The notes under the pieces: model-generated
Databases searched by the model: none
The model's input: only the letters and a program-made list of their open reading frames with translations
What the model was told of the DNA's origin: nothing
Source of the DNA: Zelonia costaricensis
Lineage: Eukaryota; Euglenozoa; Kinetoplastea; Trypanosomatida; Trypanosomatidae
Length of the DNA stretch: 48,206 nucleotides
Direction of reading: 5' to 3'
NCBI GenBank assembly: GCA_030849075.1
Contig: JASAOO010003369.1
Location: 1 to 48,206, forward strand
Shown here: one piece after another, positions 39,473 through 48,206 of the stretch
Layout of the letters: every line of letters begins with the position of its first letter
Numbering within the stretch: position 1 is the stretch's first letter
Made by a program: the position numbers and the translations under genes

Positions 39473-39671
39473 TCACCGTGCTGCCGCGCGCTTGTGTGTG
39501 TGTGTGTGTGTGTGCGGGGCGGAGGAGACGCGTTCCACCTGCTTGCGCCGTCCGCCCGTGAGCTGCCGCATCGGCTACTGTGGCTGCCACGGGTTGTGGT
39601 CTCGTACTCGTGCGGCGGTCTGCTCTGCGTTCGAGTGCCCTGCAGCGACGGGTGAAGCGCATGCGACGTCC

Positions 39672-39707
39672 ACGCACATGCGCGGCAACACTCCCGCGCA
39701 TGTGCGT
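39672..39707 (+). repeat. Perfect 14-bp GC-rich hairpin
   Basis: The arms 39672-39685 and 39694-39707 are exact reverse complements, with the 8-base loop CAACACTC, 200 bases after the J-RING stop codon and therefore probably in its 3' UTR. Confidence 0.88.
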
Positions 39708-40768
39708 CTGTTGTGCGTGAATTCTCCCTTCTTCCTTTGGGCGGGCTCGTCTCTGCGTGGATGTGCGACTATCGCTCTTGCTGCGCACCTCCTCCTCACC
39801 TTTTCTCTTCCGCTGCCTTGCCCCCCCCCCTCCAATGTACATGAAGTCTCGCTGTGTTGATGCCCTCATGCGCTTACACACAGACACAAGCTCGCAGACA
39901 CACATATATGTGCGAGCGTGGGTTGCGCATCTCAGTCGGGATTTGTGTGTGCCCCGTGTGTGTCCGTGCGTGTGTGTGTGTGTGTGTGTGTGTGCTCCAA
40001 GCAGCACGATGACGCCTCAGAGATGCTTCCCCCTATCTCTTGACTTGCCTTTGAAGACACGGGTGAGGGTGTTGCCCAGCTCCCTGGTACCCCATGGCGC
40101 CCCTTTGTCAAGGATGCTGCGTAGCTGAGCCCGCATCCCCCAGTCTCGCCACCTGATCTTCCATTCCGTGTTAGTGCGGTATGACATGCATACACACACA
40201 CACGCACACGCTTGAACTCACGTGAACGGTGGAATTCTAGAAGCAACGCGGCCAAACGAGAATCGCATCAGCAGCGCCTGCTGCGGCGCACATCCTCGGG
40301 CAGTGGTGCCCTTTGTGCACTGCGTTGCTCCCGTACCGGGAACTCGCATGTCATCCGCCGGGGGGAGGCGGCGGCGGCGGTGAGCGGTGCAGCCCCTGTA
40401 TGGCTTCGTGGTCGACGTGAACGGAAGTGAAGCTCAACGTGCCTGACGCCGCCCTGAACGCCCCCTCACTCGCCTGCTCCGTGCACGCACCGCGCCGCGT
40501 AGATCGCGACGAGCTCAGCTCCCTCGTGTCACCACCTTCCCCTTTTCTCCCTCCGTCCGGTCTCCCTGTGAACGCTTCGACGCGCCACGCTCGTCACACA
40601 CACACACACACACACACATGCACCACCGGCCAGCTACTGGAGCCCCAATCCGTCTTACACCCGCTTCTGTTCTCTTCCCCCCCATCACCCCTCTACACGT
40701 CTTCCCGTACACGCACACACGCACATCGCTTCTTTTCTCGTCTTCTCTCCTCTTCATCCTCCGTGTCC

Positions 40769-40774
40769 GTGTGT

Positions 40775-40814
<40 letters not shown>
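40769..40814 (+). repeat. (GT)n simple repeat, about 46 bases
   Basis: GT tract interrupted by a single GAG step. Confidence 0.9.
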
Positions 40815-40815
<1 letters not shown>

Positions 40816-41284
40816 TCCTCGACTTCACCACCACCACCACCGTCATCGTCACCAGCATCACCCCCACCCGATCGGGCTCCACCCCATTCCCCCCCATTCC
40901 CCCCCCCCAAGACAACAAACATCAGCATCGTCGCCGCTCTCTCACACCTCCTCCGTTAGGCTTTGTTTCTCTCGTCTCTATCTCCCTCTGTTGATCTCGC
41001 CGTCCCCCTTCCGCATCCGCTCCAACCGGATCCACCTGCATCAGTACCTGCACGTGCGTGTGTGTGCTCGGGTTTACGTCAGTGTCTGCCGCTCGGTCGC
41101 TCCTTCGCGTGTTTTGTGCATTCTCCATCGTCTCTGTTCTTCTTCTTGGCCTCTTGTCCGTCGTTCAGTGCTGCCCTCCGCCCTCCGTTCCCGTCACAGG
41201 CTTCCATTGCACGTGTCTCGCACTCCGCCTTCTTGTCGTTTCTTCTTTCCTTTTTTTGTGTTTCACGTTATCACGGTGCGCGCT

Positions 41285-41286
41285 AG
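41285..41286 (+). promoter_or_regulatory. Predicted spliced-leader acceptor for the 41494 gene
   Basis: This is the first AG after a T/C-rich tract with a T7 run (41221-41275). The leader of about 207 bases has no ATG. Confidence 0.5.
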
Positions 41287-41493
41287 TACCTTAGAGTTCT
41301 CCCGATCAACGTCTGCGTGTGAGTGTGTGTTGAACCTCCCGTGGCCGTAACCCATCACACGGCCCCTCCCCCTCCCCCATAAGAATAGGAACTCAAGTCC
41401 GCACCTTGATCCACGCCACGCTCAGCGCAAGCACACCATAAAAAGCGGAGCAAGAAACACACACACACACACACACACGGAAACGCAGCGAAG

Positions 41494-44400
41494 ATGTCGT
41501 CCACAAGCCCCTTCACGATGGCGGTCGACTGCGCCCCCGACGACAGCCGCACGTCGTTCCGCGGCTCTGTCACGATCACCAAGACGACGCTGACGGTGTT
41601 CAAGACGAGCGGTGGCAGCACGACGGTGCGCGACTCGCCAACGAACGAGCGGGCCACGTTCGTTGGCGTGTGTAGCCTACCCCTCATCCAGTTCTATCGC
41701 CACAAGAACGTCGTGACGCTGCTGCGCGGCACGAGCTTCCTCTTCGACAACGCCGCCACCTCGATCGGGCTGGCCTCTGAGGGCGGCTCGGCGATTCGCG
41801 ACAGCCCGCGCTCCCGCCGCGACAACCCGAGCATGTGGGAGTCGCTTGCGATGCGGTGCGCCACGCTGGATGACTGCGACCGCGTCGTCGAGGTGCTGCT
41901 CACGCGCAGCGCCGAGGAAACGTTTGTGCCACCGTTCCCTATAGGCGGCGGCGGTGGCGCGGCGACCGGCTCACGCAACACGTCGACGCCGACGAGTGTG
42001 AACAGCTACAGCCGCCACAACGAGCATAACGACCGCGATCCCAGCCGCCACAGCCACCGCCCGCACAGCCGTCACGGCTCCCCCACGGTGGACAGCCGCC
42101 GCCCGGCCTCGAGCCGCATCAGCGAGCGGCCAGAGCGCCACGACAGCGCGCAGCGGAACAGCACCCGCGGCCCGACCCCGCAGACGGACGTGCTCACGCC
42201 GCGCAGCTCCCGTCTGCCCTCGCGGCGCGAGAACGATGACACGGCCACGCAGACGTCCGCTCGCACGCGGGACTCGACCCCGCGCAGCTCCCGCCTGCCG
42301 TCGCGGAGGGAGTGCGACGAGACGGCCACCGCCACCACCGCGCCCACGCAGTCGCTGCGCTCCTCGCAGCAGCGCGTCGCCCCGGGCCGGTCCGCCGCCG
42401 CCGCACCCGCTGCTGCGGCAGCGCCCGCCGAGGCGCCCGCCGAGCATCGGCACCGCAGCTCCGAGAAGCGCCGCGACGCATCGGCGCACTCGCCATCTCC
42501 GCACCGCCGCCGCGCCGAGCCGGCTGAGCGCGAGTTCGCCGCCACGGCGGAGGACGAGCGCCCGCACAGCCGCCCGCACGCCCACCGCAGCCACTCCGCG
42601 CGCTCGCCTCACCGCACGCACACCCCGTCGTCCCCGGCGGCAGCGGCGGCCGAGGCGACGACGGCGCAGCGGCACAGCCCGCGTGCGCACCGGCACGCGT
42701 CTCCGCGCAGTGCCCGCACGATGAGCAGCAGCGCCGCCGTAACGCCGGCCTCGGCGTCCGCGTCGCGGCGGCACATGACGCCCCGCACAGACGGCGCGAT
42801 GGACTACAGCGCTAGCGTCAGCCCGCGCAGCACCGTCTCGCGATCGCAGCAGTCCGGCCAGGGGGCCTTCTTCCGCAGCGTGCAGCGCCTGCAGCACCAC
42901 CGCCTGCACTTCATGCAGTACCTACACAAGGAGATGGTGCATCAAGCGTTTCTCGCCGAGGAGGCCAAGCTGAAAGCCGCCACGCGACCCGTGAGCCCCG
43001 CGCGGCGCCGCACGCACTCGCCCACCACGACGACGTCGGCGGGGGCGCCCGTGGCGTCGGCTGAGGAGGCTGCGCGGCTGCGCGAGATCGAGGCGCGGCT
43101 AGCGCAGGTGGAGGCCCTGCACCGCGAGGCGGAGCAGGAGCGAGAAGAGGCGGCCCGGCTGCGCCGTGAGTACGAGTGGCGCAACGACGAGATGAACACG
43201 CGGATGGGCGCCACCGCGGCTGCGGGCGGTGCGGGCGCCTACCACGGCTCCCGCGACGCGTCGGAGCCGAACTCGTCCGTCATCACGCCGCACCGGAGCA
43301 GCGCACACCCGTCGAACGGGCAGCTGGTGGTGGTGCCGCAGCACAACGGCGGCGGCGGGTACTCGGTCCTGCCGCACGCCGGCTTCGCCCACGCGTCGTC
43401 CATGGAGTGGGCGCTGGCGGTCGACCCCGCCGCTGGACCGCGCCCCGACGACGTCGACCTCGGCGTCGCGATTGTGGACCGCTACGTGTTTGGCGAGGAG
43501 TGGAACCGCGTGTACCCGGCCTACGAGGCGGACATTCGCTTCAACGCGCAGGTCGACGTGTGCCTCGCCATGAAGATGCCGCGCCGCCTCGTCACCATCA
43601 CGAACGTCGTGGTCGACCGCCCGGGGCTGCGTGTGACGGCGGAGATCCGGTACGACCGCGCCAAGATCGAGCGCGACGGGGTGGAGCGGCGCATGGGCGG
43701 GTGCCCCTTCCGCTTCCTCCAGCGCTTCTACGATATGCGCGACTTGTACGACCCGATGCACGACGGCGCGGCCGCCCTCACGAACGGCTCCGCGGCGGCC
43801 CCTGTCGCCGCGCTGACGGCCGCGTCCCGCCGCGCCTCCGCGCCGGCGATGTCCCGCCGCGCCTCCGCGCCGGCGATGTCCCGCCGCGCCTCGCGCACGA
43901 CGTCCACGCAGCGCCGCCGCAGCTCCGCGCAGGGCCGCCGCACTCCGCACGCGTACCCGAACAGCGACGTCAGCGAACTCTCGGGTGACCTCGATGACGG
44001 CGACTACGACGTCGATCTCCGCCGCGACGCGTACCACCGCCGCGCCGACGACCGCGTGCGGGCCGCCGAGGAGCGGATGGCGAAGCGGCGCAAGCGCGTC
44101 GCGGCCGACCTGCGCCGGCAGCTTGCTGACAACGCGGCCCAGCTCGCGGAGGAGGAGGCGTACCACCGCGACAACATCCACCTCGCGGAGGCGAAGGGGC
44201 GGCAGCGCATCGGCAAGGATGCCCGGTCGCACGTGAAGTCGACGCTGAGCACGTCGATGGCCCACGTCGAGGAGGAGGAGCGCGTGGAGCGGGCCGCCAT
44301 CGAGGTGGGCGCCGCGCGTCAGCTGCACGTACTCATGGGCGGCCACCGCCGCAAGCTTGCCCTCTTCGGGCTGCAGGCGAGCGAGGCGGAGCGGCGCCGG

Positions 44401-45543
44401 CAGGTCGCCGCGCAGGAGGCGGAGGAGCGGCGCGACCTCAACGACGCCATGAACCCCCAGCGGGCGGCGCAGCGCAAGACGGCAGAGCGCCGCGCCCGCG
44501 AGGCGGAGGTGCTCGCCACACACGGTGCGCGCCGTCGTGCGACGCCACAGCAGGTGGCCGCCGCGATCGCTGACCTCGAGGCAGACGAGGTGGCGGCGCG
44601 TGCCATCATTCGGTCGCAAGCGATGGAGGCGCTGCTCGACCTCCTCTTCCGCACGCCGGCCCCCACGGCGAAGGACGGCCGCCGCGCCCCCTCGCACCGC
44701 CCCTCAACGCTCTCCGCGCTGCTGCGCGACTTGCAGGCCGACGAGGCCGCACAGCGCAAGCAGATCGCTGCGGACGAGCGCCGGCGCCGCGGGCTCTACC
44801 AGCAGGAAAATGTGCTGAAGCGCGAGGCGGTCGATCGCGTGTCCATCGAGGTGGCGGAGCTCGACGCCCGCGACGCGATCCTCGACAGCATGATGGCACT
44901 CAACCGTCACCAGCTCGAGCGCCGCCTGAACGACCGCGAGCAGCAGCTGAGTCTGATCAACGAGGAGCAGTTCTATCGAAAGACGATTCTCTCGGACGAG
45001 CAGGACGCGTTCGAGGTCATCGCGGAGCTCTTCGCGGCGGGGCTGAAGGACCTGCTGGCGCACGTGCCGGAGCCGGACGACGAAGACGAGGACCTGCGCC
45101 GCCGCCGCGTTGCCACGACGCGGCAGGCGAAGCCGTTCCACTACATGACCTTCACGCCGGACGACATGGACTACCCGCCAAGCGCCGTCCTCGCCATCGA
45201 GGGCATTGTGGGCTGCTCCATCAATAAGAACTTGGAGGTGGTGAGCGTGGCGCGGCCGCTGCCCAAGGCGGAGGAGGACGACCTGCAGCTACAGGCGGGC
45301 GACATGATTCTCGACGTGGCCGGCCACTCCCTCCACTCCCTCTCGCACCTCCGCGAGGTGCTCTCGAACCGCGCGATGCAGATCCAAGAGGAGGCCCTCG
45401 CCGAGTTCCCTGACGTGCCCCAGGACCAGCGCACGGTGAACCCGGCGCTGCAGAAGTTTATTGAGGTGCTGTGCGAGCACCACAACTTCCTCGTCCAGGT
45501 CCTGCGCGGGTGTGAGATCTACCAGATCATCGTCCGCTCTTGA
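41494..45543 (+). CDS. Large coiled-coil protein with N-terminal PH-like and C-terminal PDZ-like regions
   Basis: 1349 residues. Residues 1-130 alternate short beta-like strands (GSVTITKTTLTVFKT, RATFVGVCSLPLIQFYRHKNVVTLL) and end in a helix (ATLDDCDRVVEVLL), consistent with a PH-like fold. Residues about 150-470 are Ser/Arg/His-rich with near-repeats such as PRSSRLPSRRE. Coiled coil (about 520-565), a folded middle block (VAIVDRYVFGEEWNRVYPAYEADIRF split across about 43461-43545; CPFRFLQRFYDMRDLYDP), a 9-residue tandem repeat and then about 380 residues of Arg/Glu/Ala-rich helix follow. The end (from about 1228) resembles a PDZ domain: VVSVARPLP, LQAGDMILDVAGHSL, LREVLSN. The whole suits a cytoskeletal or flagellar scaffold. 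I do not recognise a named family. Confidence 0.82.
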   Translation: MSSTSPFTMAVDCAPDDSRTSFRGSVTITKTTLTVFKTSGGSTTVRDSPTNERATFVGVCSLPLIQFYRHKNVVTLLRGTSFLFDNAATSIGLASEGGSAIRDSPRSRRDNPSMWESLAMRCATLDDCDRVVEVLLTRSAEETFVPPFPIGGGGGAATGSRNTSTPTSVNSYSRHNEHNDRDPSRHSHRPHSRHGSPTVDSRRPASSRISERPERHDSAQRNSTRGPTPQTDVLTPRSSRLPSRRENDDTATQTSARTRDSTPRSSRLPSRRECDETATATTAPTQSLRSSQQRVAPGRSAAAAPAAAAAPAEAPAEHRHRSSEKRRDASAHSPSPHRRRAEPAEREFAATAEDERPHSRPHAHRSHSARSPHRTHTPSSPAAAAAEATTAQRHSPRAHRHASPRSARTMSSSAAVTPASASASRRHMTPRTDGAMDYSASVSPRSTVSRSQQSGQGAFFRSVQRLQHHRLHFMQYLHKEMVHQAFLAEEAKLKAATRPVSPARRRTHSPTTTTSAGAPVASAEEAARLREIEARLAQVEALHREAEQEREEAARLRREYEWRNDEMNTRMGATAAAGGAGAYHGSRDASEPNSSVITPHRSSAHPSNGQLVVVPQHNGGGGYSVLPHAGFAHASSMEWALAVDPAAGPRPDDVDLGVAIVDRYVFGEEWNRVYPAYEADIRFNAQVDVCLAMKMPRRLVTITNVVVDRPGLRVTAEIRYDRAKIERDGVERRMGGCPFRFLQRFYDMRDLYDPMHDGAAALTNGSAAAPVAALTAASRRASAPAMSRRASAPAMSRRASRTTSTQRRRSSAQGRRTPHAYPNSDVSELSGDLDDGDYDVDLRRDAYHRRADDRVRAAEERMAKRRKRVAADLRRQLADNAAQLAEEEAYHRDNIHLAEAKGRQRIGKDARSHVKSTLSTSMAHVEEEERVERAAIEVGAARQLHVLMGGHRRKLALFGLQASEAERRRQVAAQEAEERRDLNDAMNPQRAAQRKTAERRAREAEVLATHGARRRATPQQVAAAIADLEADEVAARAIIRSQAMEALLDLLFRTPAPTAKDGRRAPSHRPSTLSALLRDLQADEAAQRKQIAADERRRRGLYQQENVLKREAVDRVSIEVAELDARDAILDSMMALNRHQLERRLNDREQQLSLINEEQFYRKTILSDEQDAFEVIAELFAAGLKDLLAHVPEPDDEDEDLRRRRVATTRQAKPFHYMTFTPDDMDYPPSAVLAIEGIVGCSINKNLEVVSVARPLPKAEEDDLQLQAGDMILDVAGHSLHSLSHLREVLSNRAMQIQEEALAEFPDVPQDQRTVNPALQKFIEVLCEHHNFLVQVLRGCEIYQIIVRS
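43825..43893 (+). repeat. 27-bp tandem repeat inside the coding region
   Basis: Two exact 27-base units (43825-43851 and 43852-43878) and a partial third (43879-43893) encode the nine residues SRRASAPAM in frame. A recent slippage or unequal-exchange origin is likely, and copy number may vary between strains. RRAS matches a basophilic kinase site. Confidence 0.9.
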
Positions 45544-45781
45544 GATGAGCACAAGACGGACGAGGAAAAGTGATGGACTCGAGCGCGGCCATGATGGACG
45601 CGTGTGTGCGTGCGTGCCGCCACCACCTCTTCTCCCCTCCCGGGAGCGCTGCTGCTGCTCCTGCCTTTGTGGCTGCTCGTGCCTGCGTGCGTGCGGTGCC
45701 GCCTCCGTACGCAGGCGCTTTCTTGTGCCGCCACCCCCCTTCCCCATCCTCATTGCTCAGTGGCGTGGTGCGCTCCCCCCC

Positions 45782-45820
45782 CCCCGCCCCGCCCCGCCCC
45801 GCCCCGCCCCGCCCCGCCCC
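45782..45820 (+). repeat. (CCCCG)n pentanucleotide repeat
   Basis: Seven CCCCG units plus a final CCCC, preceded by a longer C run (from 45775). The opposite strand is (CGGGG)n with eight G4 runs, a strong quadruplex candidate; the sense strand could form an i-motif. Confidence 0.9.
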
Positions 45821-47917
45821 TTCCGCCGCACACCGCCGTCCACGCCTTCTCCTTCGCATATTGTGTGTGTGTGTGTGTTTGTCGCTTCCCCTTTTAGATC
45901 CACGCCACGCCGCGCCTCCCCCCAAAAAAAACAAACAAAGTAGAGTCCCCTTCTTGCTTCCTTTTTCTTTCCCCAGTTGTGTGTACGCGCGGTGAGCTGC
46001 TCCGCGTGTGTGCGCGCCCCCAGTCATCCAACCTCGCTCGCATGCACACAAAGCACACGCACACGCACACTTTTTCCTTCTCCAACGTACACGTGTGTGT
46101 GTCTGTGTTTTCGCTGTCTTCTCAGCTTCATCGTTGCCTTCCCCCTCCTCCCTTCTCGCTTCTCCCCTCTCCATCCTCTACCTCATCGGCGGTCCAGGCC
46201 CCCCCCCCCTCCAGCGCACCGCTCCTTCCACGGGCTGAGTGCACTTGTGTGTGGCGTGTCCGAGCCTCTCTGGCCATCGCACTCGTGTGAAGTCCGGGTG
46301 TGCGTGTGCGCACGCTCCTGCCACGAGCGAGCCCACCACGCGCCAGCCACACCGCCACCCTCCGTCTCTGTGCTTCTCCTATCTCCGTCTCTTCCCCGCT
46401 TCGTGTGTGTGTGTGTGTGTGTGCATGACGTGTGGAGTGCGGTGCACACCCACGGCGGTTGCTTAGCGTTTCCTCCCTCCAGCAACCCTTCCCGGTCTTC
46501 TCTCCCAATTCTACTTCTTCCTCGATAGAGCAATCTCAACTGCGGGAGAGGGAGGGGGGAGGGGTGGCAGCGTGCGATAAGGTGTCGCTGGTGTCTCCCA
46601 CCCCCTTCCCTTCCCTCAACCCCCCTCCCGCGCACCCGCGTGATGGTCTGGTGCCATCGAAGAGCGCGCAGTGCGTCATGGCTCCGTGCCTTGGCAAACA
46701 AATGACGTGTCGGCCGCCGCACTCTTCGTCGATCTGGTCGTGTCGTGTGGCTCTGGAGCTCGTGTGCGGGTCTGAGCGTGGGTGAGGTCGGTGTCACGGT
46801 GCAACGGCACACACACACACACACACACACACAGACCCGCACACACAAGCACTGGGCAGTCACAACTACTGCGACCTCCCTCGCTCACGCTCCCTTGGCG
46901 TCTTGTGTGGCGCGCAACACCACCACGCTTGCCAGCTCGCTATCGCTGCCGATTTTCCTTCTCTCTTCGTTTGGTATTTGTAGTCGATCTTCTCTTTCCA
47001 CTTGTGCCGTCTCGCGGCTGCACGCCTCGCCATTCCTCCTCCCCCCTCCCCCTTCCCCACTTCCGTGTCGGGCCGAGCTTGCACAGCGCGAAGGGCGCCC
47101 TGTCTTCTGTGCGAGTGGGTGGGGCGGGGGGGGGGTTCGTCGCATGTGTGTGTGTGTGTGTCTGCGCTGTCTTTCCTCTTGATCCCCTTCGTTGGCCGCG
47201 GACCGTGAGGTGGTGGTGGTGTGTGTGTGTGTGTGTGCGTGTGTCTGTGGTAGCGCTTAGTTCCTCGCAGTGTCCGTCATCCTGACGCGTAGAAGTAAGC
47301 AAGTATATTCTGGGCCCGAGCGGAAAGACCGAGTTTACAGGGAGGCTGGGCGGGTGCGCCAGCAGAGGGGCGACGTCGACGTGGGTGCCAGTGGTGGAGA
47401 GGAGAGAGAGGGAGGCGCGGAGGCGCAGCAGTGCGGCCATGACACGACCGCCTTCCCTCTGCTTGCCCGCAGAGCCGCACCGAGCCGTGTGTGTGAGCTC
47501 CGCCGACCGCCCCACCCCACTCCCCCGTCCAGGCGGCATCCCGCACTCGCTTCCTCTACGTGCCATCCCTACTGTGCGCGGCGCACAGCCCCATCACGCG
47601 GAACCTCGAAAGCGCGGGGGGGGTGGGGTGGGGCCAAGGCTCCCTTCCGGTGGTCGAACTCAGCACGCGTCAACCAGTACCGAGAGCCCTCCCCTGCTCC
47701 ACGCAGGCTGCTGCGGCTGTGCAGACACCCAGGCCCCCCCTACAGACACGAGGTTGTCTTGCACCCACTCAACGACAAGGCGACGTCGGGTCTACCTCTT
47801 CCATCTACTTGCTTCTATCGACCGTGGCCCATCTTTGCCTCTTCCCGATAAACACTTGAGTCCCTGCTTTCCTCACCAATCCTCACCCCCCCCACACACA
47901 CGCCAACCCGTGCACGC

Positions 47918-47919
47918 AG
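47918..47919 (+). promoter_or_regulatory. Candidate spliced-leader acceptor for the amidohydrolase
   Basis: AG after C-rich DNA and a short CA stretch; a second AG lies at 47928-47929. Neither AG nor ATG occurs between there and the start at 48050. Confidence 0.4.
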
Positions 47920-48049
47920 CTTCACAAAGCTCGTATCTTTTCTTATCGGTTCTCTTGTCCTAATCGCCTCCTCTCTATCTCTTGGCCCACGGCCTTTCTC
48001 ACACCTCTTGCCCCCACCCACCACACTCATCCCGCACCGTCCTCCACCG

Positions 48050-48206
48050 ATGGCCGACTTCGACGCGCTGATGGCGGAGTGCTCCGCCGCAAAGGACGAG
48101 ATCGTGACCTGGCGCCGGCACATCCACCAGCACCCCGAGCTGTCCTTCCAGGAGCACGAGACGGCTGCGTACATCATGTCTGTGCTGGCGGGCTTCGAGT
48201 GCGCGG
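48050..48206 (+). CDS. M20-family amidohydrolase (aminoacylase / N-acyl-L-amino acid amidohydrolase), 5' part only
   Basis: Only the first 52 codons are in the window; the gene runs off the right edge. The sequence MADFDALMAECSAAKDEIVTWRRHIHQHPELSFQEHETAAYI contains the N-terminal signature of M20D amidohydrolases (WRRxxHxHPELSFQExxTA), zinc-dependent enzymes that remove N-acyl groups from amino acids or related amides. Trypanosomatids carry annotated members of this family, sometimes in tandem, so further copies may follow. The metal-binding residues lie beyond the edge, so activity cannot be judged. No targeting sequence is apparent. Confidence 0.88.
   Translation, partial: MADFDALMAECSAAKDEIVTWRRHIHQHPELSFQEHETAAYIMSVLAGFECA

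Larger units (their letters stand above)
39473..41493 (+). other. Intergenic region between the J-RING gene and the coiled-coil/PDZ gene
   Basis: About 2 kb: TG tracts (39491-39513 and about 39950-39993), a perfect 14-bp hairpin (39672-39707), CA tracts (about 40193-40210, 40597-40618 and 41457-41478), a GT tract (40769-40814), C/T-rich DNA and a T-rich acceptor region (41221-41275). No gene is seen. Confidence 0.55.
45544..48049 (+). other. Intergenic region between the coiled-coil/PDZ gene and the amidohydrolase
   Basis: About 2.5 kb: a CCCCG pentamer repeat (45782-45820), TG tracts (about 45860-45878, 46401-46422, 47138-47161 and 47216-47240), an A-rich patch (45924-45940), a G-rich patch (46546-46565), a CA tract (46807-46832) and pyrimidine-rich DNA toward the last gene. 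No gene is seen on either strand. Confidence 0.55.

Noticed and set aside
43099..44697. 532-codon open frame on the - strand
   Set aside because: Antisense of the coiled-coil gene, caused by its Arg/Glu/Ala-rich codons.
1..48206. Introns, strand-switch region, CRISPR array, rRNA or intact transposon
   Set aside because: Every gene is an uninterrupted + strand frame, no regular repeat-spacer pattern exists, and no transposase, reverse transcriptase or rRNA sequence was recognised.

Overview
The window looks like a piece of a trypanosomatid (Leishmaniinae: Leishmania, Leptomonas, Crithidia or a close relative) nuclear chromosome. The reasons are: all 13 convincing genes lie on the + strand; none needs an intron; coding DNA is GC-rich with strong G/C third-position bias; genes are separated by 0.7-2.9 kb of low-complexity DNA; most start codons are preceded by a long polypyrimidine tract and an AG, as expected for spliced-leader trans-splicing; and several products are kinetoplastid-type. 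I read it as one polycistronic transcription unit running left to right. I cannot fix the species.

Layout. 1203-4139 is a dual-acylation-type PPEF (EF-hand) serine/threonine phosphatase with an N-terminal zinc-finger region. 6501-7523 is a mitochondrial protein, probably trypanosomatid cytochrome c oxidase subunit IV. 10010-11281 is BBS5, a BBSome subunit. 12179-12673 is a small single-span membrane protein of unknown role. 13729-16323 is a leucine-rich-repeat/coiled-coil protein. 18094-18420 and 24779-25105 are two divergent, equal-length DUF962 (Mpo1-like) membrane proteins that flank a type II membrane glycosyltransferase (20268-21890). 26722-28626 is the RNase H2 B subunit with a C-terminal PIP-like box. 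29968-31302 is a putative mitochondrial protein of unknown function. 32752-37014 is a 1420-residue protein I do not recognise. 37697-39472 fuses a J-domain to a RING finger. 41494-45543 is a 1349-residue coiled-coil protein with an N-terminal PH-like region and a C-terminal PDZ-like segment. The window ends inside an M20-family amidohydrolase (48050 onward).

The genes do not form a functional operon. As usual in kinetoplastids they share transcription but not a pathway: signalling, respiration, cilium/flagellum, lipid and glycan metabolism, genome maintenance and proteostasis are mixed. Regulation is expected to be post-transcriptional. The intergenic DNA is strongly strand-asymmetric: G-rich and TG-repeat tracts tend to follow stop codons, while C/T-rich and CA-repeat tracts tend to precede starts. 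Three strong GC-rich hairpins lie in the 3' flanks of the phosphatase, the glycosyltransferase and the J-RING gene. No tRNA, rRNA, CRISPR or intact transposon was found. Two single ambiguous bases (539 and 5347) mark assembly uncertainty.
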